A stretch of DNA of 6,350 nt, from contig JAGUYV010000432.1 in assembly GCA_020061125.1 (NCBI GenBank), positions 1-6,350 of the forward strand. Reading direction: 5' to 3'. Of the stretch, positions 1 through 4,785 are shown one piece after another. Position 1 is the first letter of the stretch. Every line of letters starts with the position of its first letter. This DNA is from a bacterium (lineage in GTDB: Bacteria > UBP15 > UBA6099 > DSWB01). A program made the position numbers and the translations under genes. The notes under the pieces were generated by a model that made no database searches, was not told where the DNA came from, and worked only from the letters and a program-made list of their open reading frames with translations.

Positions 1-1
1 C

Positions 2-1291
2 CTGGCCGTGGACCTGGGCACCACCTCGGTGTGGGTCGCCCTGGTGGACGCGAACACGCGCGCCGTGCTGGCCGAGGCCGGCGACTACAACCAGCAGATT
101 TCCTTCGGCGAAGATGTGATCAGCCGCATCATCTTCTCGGCCAAGGGCGACGGGCTTTCCGAGCTTCAAAAAGCCGCGGCCGGGAGCATCAACAAGCTCA
201 CGCAATCCGTTCTGGACAAGGCGGGCGCAAGCCGCGACGATGTGTCCTTCATCGCGGTCGCGGGCAACACCACCATGACCCAGTTGCTGCTCGGCATAGA
301 CGCGCGCAACATCCGCCTCGCGCCCTACATCCCGGCGGCGAACCAGTTCCCGCCCGTGGAGGCGGCGCAGGCCGGGCTGGACATGCCCCGCGGCGTCATG
401 CTCTATGCCTTCCCCTGCGTGGCAAGCTATGTGGGCGGAGACATCGTGGCGGGCGTGGCCGCCTACGGCCTGCACAAACGCCCCGAGATGACGCTCTACA
501 TGGACATCGGCACCAACGGCGAAATCGTGGTCGGCAACAGCGACTTCATGATGTGCGCCTCGTGCTCGGCCGGCCCGGCCTTCGAGGGCGGCGGCCTCGA
601 GTTCGGCATGCGCGCCACCCTGGGCGCCGTCGAGGGCTTCGCCATCAACCCCGAAAACCTCGACGAACCCATGATCCTCACCATCGGCCGCGCAAAGCCC
701 ATCGGCATCTGCGGCTCCGGCATCATCACCCTGCTGGCCGAACTCATGCAATTCGGCATCCTGCTGCAGAACGGCAAGTTCAACCCCGACGCGCCCACAA
801 AGCGCGTGCGCCAGGGCAAAGACGGAACCCTGGAATATGTGGTGGTCTGGAAAGACGACGCGGGCGTGGACTCGGACATCGTGATCACCGAGCCGGATGT
901 GGACAACCTCGTGCGCGCCAAGGGCGCCATGTTCTCCGGCGCGCACACCCTGGTCGAGCATGTGGGCCTCACCATGGACACCATCGAGCGCGTGGTCATC
1001 ACAGGCTCGTTCGGCAACTTCGTGAACCTGGCCAAGGCCGTGTTCATCGGACTGCTGCCGGACATCCCCGCGGACCGCTTCTTCTACATGCGCAACGGCT
1101 CGCTGGCCGGCGCGCGCCTGGCGTGCGTGGACCGTGCGTTCCTGCGCACATGCGAAGAGGTCTCCCGCATGATGACCCATGTGGAGTTGAGCGAAGCCCC
1201 GGCTTACATGGACAAGTACATGGCCGCCCAGTTCCTGCCGCACACGGACGCCAGCCTGTTCCCGAATGTAATGCAAGCTCTAAGGAAATAA
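2..1291 (+). CDS. acsV: Corrinoid protein reductive activator (RACo/AcsV-type), C-terminal ASKHA part; 5' end outside window
   Basis: This is the ATP-dependent activator that reduces Co(II) back to Co(I) in the corrinoid iron-sulfur protein, rescuing it from oxidative inactivation. The frame is open to the left edge (reads Leu-Ala-Val-Asp-Leu-Gly), so the GTG at 8 is an internal Val and not a start. The N-terminal [2Fe-2S] and linker domains expected for the family lie upstream. The roughly 429 visible residues match the size of the C-terminal ASKHA domain. Counting from the codon at 8, landmarks are DLGTTSV (2-8, phosphate loop), GNTTM (86-90), MDIGTNGEI (165-173), CSAGPAFEGG (186-195), GICGSGI (233-239) and ITGSFGNF (331-338). 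It ends 18 nt before the cooC-like gene and shares an operon with acsD, its probable substrate protein. A methyltransferase-associated corrinoid activator of the same fold is the alternative; the acs context argues against it. Confidence 0.88.
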   Translation: MAVDLGTTSVWVALVDANTRAVLAEAGDYNQQISFGEDVISRIIFSAKGDGLSELQKAAAGSINKLTQSVLDKAGASRDDVSFIAVAGNTTMTQLLLGIDARNIRLAPYIPAANQFPPVEAAQAGLDMPRGVMLYAFPCVASYVGGDIVAGVAAYGLHKRPEMTLYMDIGTNGEIVVGNSDFMMCASCSAGPAFEGGGLEFGMRATLGAVEGFAINPENLDEPMILTIGRAKPIGICGSGIITLLAELMQFGILLQNGKFNPDAPTKRVRQGKDGTLEYVVVWKDDAGVDSDIVITEPDVDNLVRAKGAMFSGAHTLVEHVGLTMDTIERVVITGSFGNFVNLAKAVFIGLLPDIPADRFFYMRNGSLAGARLACVDRAFLRTCEEVSRMMTHVELSEAPAYMDKYMAAQFLPHTDASLFPNVMQALRK

Positions 1292-1309
1292 AGGAAAGAG
1301 ATTCGCATA

Positions 1310-2101
1310 ATGAGCAGCAAACCCAAAGCCATCGCCGTCGCCGGCAAAGGCGGCACCGGAAAAACCACCACCACGGCCCTGATTATCCGGCAGTTGCTTA
1401 AACGCAACTTCGGGCCTGTCCTGGCCGTGGACGCCGACGCCAACGACAACCTCGGCGCCTCCCTCGGCGTCAAGGACTACAAGACCATCAGCGGCGTGCT
1501 CTCCAGTTTCATGGATGCACGCAAAACCATGCCCGAGGGCATGACCAAGGAAGCGTGGATGGACTACCAGCTCAACTCCGCGCTCGAAGAGACCAAAAAC
1601 TTCGACCTCGTGGTCATGGGCCGCAAGGAAGGCGAAGGCTGCTACTGCTATCCCAATTCCATGCTCCGCAATTTCCTCGAAAATCTGCGCGAGAACTACA
1701 GGTTCATCGTGCTGGACAACGAGGCCGGCCTGGAGCACTTGAGCCGCGGCACCACGGACCATGTGGACATGCTGCTCGTGGTCAGCGACCACGCGTTCAA
1801 GGGCCTGCGCACCGCGGCCACCATCGGCGGCCTCATCAAGGATCTGAACCTGGATGTGCGCAGCGTGGGCCTGGTCATCAACCGGTTCATCCCGGACATG
1901 GAAAAGGAGCTGGAGCCGCTCGTACAGGCCTCGGGCATGCCCGTCATCGGAACCATTCCGCAGGACGCGCTTGTGCAGAAAGCCGACGCGCGCATGGCCT
2001 CCATGCTCGAACTGCCCGACGATTCCGCCGCGGTCCAGGCCGTGGAGGACATCGTGGCGCGGACCCTGGACATCATCGGCGAGCAGTCAAAAGCGTCGTG
2101 A
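1310..2101 (+). CDS. cooC: CooC/AcsF-type nickel-insertion ATPase for CO dehydrogenase/acetyl-CoA synthase maturation
   Basis: This is a 263-residue P-loop ATPase of the MinD/SIMIBI type, which dimerises and couples ATP to nickel loading of CODH (CooC) or ACS (AcsF). Visible motifs are the deviant Walker A GKGGTGKT (12-19) with signature Lys13, the switch I-like DADANDNL (41-48), the family-defining Cys-X-Cys metal site (Cys111, Cys113 in EGCYCYPN), a switch II-like segment DNEAGLEHLSRG (136-147), and VGLVINR (186-192), which carries the base-binding Asn. Length matches the family (about 250-265). The ATG at 1310 follows a purine-rich AAGGAAAGAG at 1291-1300 and overlaps nothing, 18 nt after the acsV stop. 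The sequence cannot separate the CooC role from the AcsF role. The acs neighbourhood leaves AcsF equally possible, so the symbol is provisional. Confidence 0.88.
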   Translation: MSSKPKAIAVAGKGGTGKTTTTALIIRQLLKRNFGPVLAVDADANDNLGASLGVKDYKTISGVLSSFMDARKTMPEGMTKEAWMDYQLNSALEETKNFDLVVMGRKEGEGCYCYPNSMLRNFLENLRENYRFIVLDNEAGLEHLSRGTTDHVDMLLVVSDHAFKGLRTAATIGGLIKDLNLDVRSVGLVINRFIPDMEKELEPLVQASGMPVIGTIPQDALVQKADARMASMLELPDDSAAVQAVEDIVARTLDIIGEQSKAS

Positions 2102-2231
2102 CGCGTCCGGACCTTTTGAAAGGTGTTGGAAATCTCAAAAACCAGCAGCACGCCCGGCGCGGGACCGGCTCACCTGGGACCGCATCCGGGCCTGGCATAA
2201 AACACATTGCCAACAGGGAGGATTTCTCACA
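2102..2231 (+). other. 130-nt intergenic spacer between cooC and the small ORF
   Basis: There is no credible ORF here. It carries only weak structure: a 5-bp hairpin (ACCTT/AAGGT, 2111-2124), a spaced inverted repeat CCCGG (2153-2157)/CCGGG (2186-2190), and a tandem-like repeat of GGGACCG at 2161-2167 and 2177-2183. No T tract follows any stem, so no terminator is called. Transcription from cooC probably continues through it. Confidence 0.4.
2216..2222 (+). promoter_or_regulatory. Shine-Dalgarno sequence of the 68-residue ORF
   Basis: GGGAGGA ends 9 nt before the ATG at 2232. This near-consensus ribosome binding site is the main evidence that the short ORF is translated and that 2232 is its start, because its frame is open well upstream within the cooC 3' end. 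Confidence 0.75.
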
Positions 2232-2438
2232 ATGGAGAAAATCAAGAAGAAACTGTTCGACGGAAGCGACATCGAAATTCTCGGCCCCACCTACGAACCC
2301 GGCAAGCCCGAGGGCAAGGGTGAGTGGAAGAACAAGATGCAGGACCGCAACGAGTACATCAAGTATCTGAAGCAGGCGGAACGCTACTGGTACAACAGCG
2401 ACTGGTTCGGCAGCGAAAAGCGCAAGAACCCCGCGTGA
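2232..2438 (+). CDS. Unrecognised 68-residue charged, aromatic-rich protein inside the acs operon
   Basis: I do not recognise this protein. It is 68 residues, with 12 Lys and 3 Arg against 12 Asp/Glu. It has 10 aromatic residues, clustered near the end (RYWYNSDWF, 51-59). It has no Cys, no signal peptide and no membrane segment, so it is probably soluble and cytoplasmic and unlikely to bind an Fe-S cluster by itself. A basic start (KIKKK, 3-7), a Gly/Pro/Lys middle (22-30) and a predicted amphipathic helix (about 36-52) can be seen. It has a strong ribosome binding site and the same C-ending codon style as its neighbours. It lies between a CODH/ACS maturation ATPase and acsD, with 58 nt to the acsD start. 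That position suggests a role with the corrinoid protein or CODH/ACS (assembly factor or small subunit), which is inference only. A non-conserved ORF is the alternative. Confidence 0.72.
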   Translation: MEKIKKKLFDGSDIEILGPTYEPGKPEGKGEWKNKMQDRNEYIKYLKQAERYWYNSDWFGSEKRKNPA

Positions 2439-2481
2439 GGACCGGCCCGCGCGCCGATCCGCCCGCGTTCCATACACTAAC

Positions 2482-2490
2482 AGGGGGTGA
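2482..2490 (+). promoter_or_regulatory. Shine-Dalgarno sequence supporting the TTG start of acsD
   Basis: AGGGGGTGA is complementary to the 16S 3' end over most of its length and ends 6 nt before TTG at 2497. No ATG or GTG start in the acsD frame is better placed. The site therefore decides the rare start codon. Confidence 0.75.
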
Positions 2491-2496
2491 AGTTCA

Positions 2497-3432
2497 TTGG
2501 CATTTGAAGTGCAAAAAACCAGCTACTCCGGCAGCATCAGGGAAATGACGCTGGGCGGCGCCAAGACTCTCAAGGTCGGCGGCGAAACCGCTTATCCGTT
2601 CTATTCCTTCGAGGGCGCCATGCCCAACCTGCCCAAAATCGCCATGGAAGTTCTGGACAGCGAGCCAGAGGAATGGGCCGCCGCGGCCCTCGAACCCTTC
2701 AAGGATGTCGTGTCCGACCCCGTGGCCTGGGCCAAGAAGTGCGTCAACGATTACGGCGCGGAAATGATCTGCCTCAACATGGTCAGCACCGACCCCAACG
2801 GCATGAACCGCAGCGCCGCGGACGCGGCCGCCGTGGCCAAGTCCGTTGTGGACGCCGTGGATGTGCCCGTGATCGTGTTCGGCACGCTCAACGCCGACAA
2901 AGACACCGAACTGCTCAAGCTCGTGGCCGAGCAGAACGAGGGCAAGAACATCATCATCGGCCCCGTGCAGGAGTCCAACCACAAGCAGGTGGGCGCGCCC
3001 GCCATCGGCTACAAGCACACGGTCGTCGCCAACACGCCCATTGATGTAAACCTGGCCAAGCAGCTCAACATCCTGCTCGGCAACCTCGGCGTGCCCGACG
3101 ACAAAATCCTGGTTGACCCCACCGTGGGCGGCATCGGATACGGCCTCGAGTACACTTACTCGGTCATGGAGCGCGACCGCATGGCCGCTCTGGTCCAGCA
3201 GGACGACAAGCTGCAGAACCCCATCTTCTGCTTCGTGTCCAAGGAAGTCTGGAAGACCAAGGAAGCCAAGATGGGCGCCGACGATCCCACCATGGGTGAC
3301 CCGGCCAAGCGCGGCGTGCTCATGGAAGCCATGACCGCCGCCACCCTGCTTCTGGCCGGCGCCAATGTGCTCGTCATGCGCCATCCCGAAGCCATCAAGC
3401 TCGCCAAGGCCCTCATGGCCGAACTGGCTTGA
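2497..3432 (+). CDS. acsD: Corrinoid iron-sulfur protein small subunit / acetyl-CoA decarbonylase-synthase complex delta subunit
   Basis: This is the small subunit of the corrinoid iron-sulfur protein (AcsCD; archaeal CdhD). With AcsC it accepts the methyl group from methyl-THF on cobalt and passes it to the A-cluster of acetyl-CoA synthase. The 311 residues fit the usual bacterial size (about 305-320) and the TIM-barrel CdhD family. Recognisable segments are FEGAMPNLPKIA (38-49), ICLNMVSTDPNG (91-102), VIVFGT (125-130), IIIGPVQESNHK (152-163), DPTVGGIGYGLEYT (207-220) and the C-terminal VLVMRHPEAIK (291-301). The start is TTG at 2497, chosen from the ribosome binding site and the typical N-terminus. 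The large subunit acsC, usually adjacent, is not in the window and presumably lies upstream. A 219-nt structured gap separates it from folD. Confidence 0.93.
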   Translation: MAFEVQKTSYSGSIREMTLGGAKTLKVGGETAYPFYSFEGAMPNLPKIAMEVLDSEPEEWAAAALEPFKDVVSDPVAWAKKCVNDYGAEMICLNMVSTDPNGMNRSAADAAAVAKSVVDAVDVPVIVFGTLNADKDTELLKLVAEQNEGKNIIIGPVQESNHKQVGAPAIGYKHTVVANTPIDVNLAKQLNILLGNLGVPDDKILVDPTVGGIGYGLEYTYSVMERDRMAALVQQDDKLQNPIFCFVSKEVWKTKEAKMGADDPTMGDPAKRGVLMEAMTAATLLLAGANVLVMRHPEAIKLAKALMAELA

Positions 3433-3453
3433 TCGCGCAGTAACACCACAGGA

Positions 3454-3507
3454 CCAAACAGCCGCGGCGGTGAAGCCTGCGCTTCACCGCCGGGACTTCC
3501 TGTTTGG
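3454..3507 (+). promoter_or_regulatory. Large two-tier hairpin in the acsD-folD gap
   Basis: The inner stem is 12 perfect pairs (3465-3476 with 3481-3492) closing a CTGC loop. The outer stem is 8 perfect pairs (3454-3461, CCAAACAG, with 3500-3507, CTGTTTGG). The two are separated by an asymmetric internal loop of 3 and 7 nt. It starts 21 nt after the acsD stop. No T run follows the outer stem, so it is not a canonical intrinsic terminator. An mRNA 3'-end stabiliser, an RNase processing site or a partial attenuator between acsD and folD are the reasonable readings. Confidence 0.65.
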
Positions 3508-3564
3508 CGGCGCATGCAATCGGAAATCCTCCAAACGCACGGGGGGGGAATCCGCAATCCGCTC

Positions 3565-3586
3565 GCGGCGCGGCAACGCGCGCCGC
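3565..3586 (+). repeat. GC-rich hairpin upstream of folD
   Basis: GCGGCGCG (3565-3572) pairs perfectly with CGCGCCGC (3579-3586) around a 6-nt loop. It lies 65 nt before the folD start, just upstream of an AT-rich stretch. The distance to the T run at 3600-3604 is too long for a standard terminator. It overlaps one copy of the direct repeat that flanks folD. Confidence 0.45.
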
Positions 3587-3595
3587 ATGGCTCTG

Positions 3596-3629
3596 GTGAT
3601 TTTTGCATCACGCTTGAACAATATTAAAT
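3596..3629 (+). promoter_or_regulatory. AT-rich leader with a GTGAT-N6-ATCAC dyad; possible folD operator/promoter
   Basis: A perfect 5+6+5 dyad (GTGAT 3596-3600, ATCAC 3607-3611) is followed by an abrupt AT-rich run, AATATTAAAT (3620-3629). Within this, TTTGCA (3602-3607) and TTAAAT (3624-3629) are a weak -35/-10 pair with a 16-nt spacer, each 4 of 6 to the sigma-70 consensus. The dyad spacing differs from the Crp/Fnr-type GTGA-N6-TCAC, so no regulator is named. A hairpin or a chance dyad is possible. Confidence 0.3.
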
Positions 3630-3636
3630 CTCATTT

Positions 3637-3645
3637 GGAGGAGGT
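3637..3645 (+). promoter_or_regulatory. Strong Shine-Dalgarno sequence of folD
   Basis: GGAGGAGGT is essentially full consensus and ends 6 nt before the ATG at 3652. It fixes the folD start and predicts efficient translation. Confidence 0.85.
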
Positions 3646-3651
3646 CCATTC

Positions 3652-4554
3652 ATGGCCGCAAAAATTATTGACGGCAAAGCCATCTCCCAGGCTGTCAAGG
3701 ACGAGGTTACCAAAGGCGTAGCCGAACTCAAGGAAAAGACCGGCGTGCAGGCCGCCCTGGCCGTGGTTCTGGTCGGCGAAGATCCCGCATCCCAGGTGTA
3801 TGTGCGCAACAAGGGCATCGCCTGCGAAAAGTGCGGCATCAAGTCCATCGAGCACAAGCTGCCCGCGGACACCACCCAGGCCGCTCTCAACAAACTGGTC
3901 GAAGATCTCAACAACGACGATTCCGTGCACGGCATCCTCGTGCAGCTTCCCCTGCCCAAGGGTTTGAGCGACGACGAGGTGCTCAACCTCATCAACCCCG
4001 CAAAAGATGTTGACGGCTTCCACCCCATCAATGTGGGCAAGTTCCTCACCATCAAGAAATATGCCGACATCCAGGCGTCCGGCGTGTTCCTGCCCTGCAC
4101 CCCGCACGGCTGCATCGAGCTGCTGGACCGCAGCGGCGTGGACCTCAACGGCGCCAACGCCGTGGTCGTGGGCCGCAGCAACATCGTGGGCAAGCCCGTG
4201 TCCCTGCTCCTCATGAGCAAGAACGCCACCGTGACCATCGCCCACTCCCGCACCAAGGACCTGCCCGGACTGATCAAGTCCGCGGATGTGGTCGTGGCCG
4301 CCATCGGCATGCCCGAATTCGTCAAGGGCGAATGGATTAAGCCCGGCGCAGCCATCATTGATGTGGGCATTAACCGCATGCCCCCCAAGGAAGAGGGCGG
4401 CAAGGACCGGCTCGTGGGCGATGTGGAATACGAAGCCGCGGCAGCCGTGGCCGGCTGCATCACCCCGGTGCCCGGCGGCGTCGGACCCATGACCATCGCC
4501 ATGCTCATGAAGAACACCCTGCAGTCCGCCACGCAGTTCGCCGCCAAGAAATAA
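3652..4554 (+). CDS. folD: Bifunctional methylene-THF dehydrogenase / methenyl-THF cyclohydrolase
   Basis: This cytosolic enzyme interconverts 5,10-methylene-THF, 5,10-methenyl-THF and 10-formyl-THF, usually with NADP(H). In this operon it supplies the methyl branch of the Wood-Ljungdahl pathway. The 300 residues include the catalytic Tyr50 and Lys54 (SQVYVRNKG, 47-55), the substrate-binding Asp121 (KDVDGFHP, 118-125), the QLPLP segment (98-102), the PCTPHG segment (148-153), the dinucleotide loop [12 protein letters not shown] (171-182) and the C-terminal [11 protein letters not shown] (271-281). Numbering of Tyr50, Lys54 and Asp121 matches E. coli FolD. After Lys54 the sequence is Gly-Ile rather than the usual basic pair of NK(R/H)KACE. 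A consensus ribosome binding site and full family length support the ATG. It is the last gene before the terminator. Confidence 0.96.
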   Translation: MAAKIIDGKAISQAVKDEVTKGVAELKEKTGVQAALAVVLVGEDPASQVYVRNKGIACEKCGIKSIEHKLPADTTQAALNKLVEDLNNDDSVHGILVQLPLPKGLSDDEVLNLINPAKDVDGFHPINVGKFLTIKKYADIQASGVFLPCTPHGCIELLDRSGVDLNGANAVVVGRSNIVGKPVSLLLMSKNATVTIAHSRTKDLPGLIKSADVVVAAIGMPEFVKGEWIKPGAAIIDVGINRMPPKEEGGKDRLVGDVEYEAAAAVAGCITPVPGGVGPMTIAMLMKNTLQSATQFAAKK

Positions 4555-4595
4555 CTCGCGGCGCAACGCGCAAATTCAAACCGGCAAGCAATCTC

Positions 4596-4630
4596 AAAAG
4601 CCGCGCTCTTTCAAAAGAGCGCGGCTTTTT
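4596..4630 (+). terminator. Strong intrinsic terminator after folD, likely bidirectional
   Basis: An uninterrupted 15-bp stem (4596-4610 with 4615-4629; GC core GCCGCGCTC) with a TCAA tetraloop runs into a T tract at 4626-4630. The matching A run at 4596-4599 means it would also work on the opposite strand. It lies 41 nt after the folD stop and separates the C1 operon from rodA. Confidence 0.92.
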
Positions 4631-4662
4631 GCCGCGGCGCATGTCCCACGCGGGGAAATTCA

Positions 4663-4692
4663 TTCAAATAATGCTCCATGGACATTGATATT
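4663..4692 (+). promoter_or_regulatory. Possible rodA promoter in an AT-rich patch
   Basis: Directly after the terminator, TTCAAA (4663-4668) and GATATT (4687-4692) are each 4 of 6 to the sigma-70 consensus with an 18-nt spacer, in an AT-rich patch (about 4657-4698) unlike its surroundings. A promoter is expected here because the terminator cuts off read-through. The exact boxes are uncertain, and TATTAATA (4689-4696) offers an alternative -10. Confidence 0.35.
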
Positions 4693-4696
4693 AATA

Positions 4697-4725
4697 CTGG
4701 GCGCGGGCTGTGGCGCCGCGCCCGG
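4697..4725 (+). promoter_or_regulatory. GC-rich hairpin in the rodA leader
   Basis: GGGCGCGG (4699-4706) pairs with CCGCGCCC (4716-4723) around a 9-nt loop, extended by one T-G and one C-G pair at the base. It would form at the very 5' end of a transcript from the putative promoter just upstream. A stabilising 5' stem-loop or a regulatory element is possible. No known riboswitch consensus is recognised. Confidence 0.45.
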
Positions 4726-4740
4726 CTGTTGCCTTTGCGC

Positions 4741-4778
4741 AGGGGAGGAGTTTAACGCCGCGCGCAAGCGCGTGCGTT
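4741..4778 (+). promoter_or_regulatory. rodA ribosome binding site followed by a hairpin in the SD-to-start spacer
   Basis: AGGGGAGGAG (4741-4750) is the only good Shine-Dalgarno sequence but lies 26 nt from TTG 4777 and 35 nt from ATG 4786. The intervening sequence folds: AACGC (4754-4758) pairs with GCGTT (4774-4778), T4773 is bulged, and CGCGC (4759-4763) pairs with GCGCG (4768-4772), capped by a GCAA (GNRA-type) tetraloop at 4764-4767. With the hairpin formed, the effective spacing is about 7 nt to TTG 4783 and about 10 nt to ATG 4786. The stem would bury TTG 4777. Confidence 0.55.
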
Positions 4779-4785
4779 GAGATTG

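Noticed and set aside
31-1401. 456-codon + strand frame overlapping acsV
   Set aside because: It has Arg/His/Gly-rich low-complexity composition typical of an out-of-frame GC-rich read, and the overlapping frame has full ASKHA motifs.
2194-2202. Promoter with -10-like CATAAA before the small ORF
   Set aside because: It matches 4 of 6 with no acceptable -35 at 16-18 nt, and co-transcription with cooC explains expression.
2494-3384. 296-codon open frame on the - strand opposite acsD
   Set aside because: It is antisense to a clearly recognised gene, rich in His, Gly and Val as expected for the reverse frame of C-ending codons, and has no ribosome binding site or family signature.
3481-3530. 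acsD-folD hairpin as an intrinsic terminator
   Set aside because: The stem is followed by GCGGCGCATGC rather than a U run, unlike the textbook terminator at 4596-4630.
3541-3548. Run of eight G, possible phase-variable tract
   Set aside because: It lies in non-coding DNA and neither frame nor a promoter spacer clearly depends on its length. A sequencing length error is equally likely.
3596-3611. Crp/Fnr/HcpR-type operator upstream of folD
   Set aside because: The GTGA and TCAC half-sites are 8 nt apart instead of 6, so the dyad does not fit the family consensus. It is kept only as an unnamed dyad.
3624-4566. Two long overlapping open frames (307 and 311 codons) on the - strand opposite folD
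   Set aside because: They are shadows of folD codon bias. They overlap each other in different frames and have low-complexity composition. They would also need to start next to the folD terminator with no promoter or ribosome binding site.
4777-4785. TTG at 4777 as the rodA start
   Set aside because: No Shine-Dalgarno sequence lies at normal distance and the codon is inside a stable predicted stem. ATG 4786 gives the length typical of RodA. TTG 4783 remains possible.
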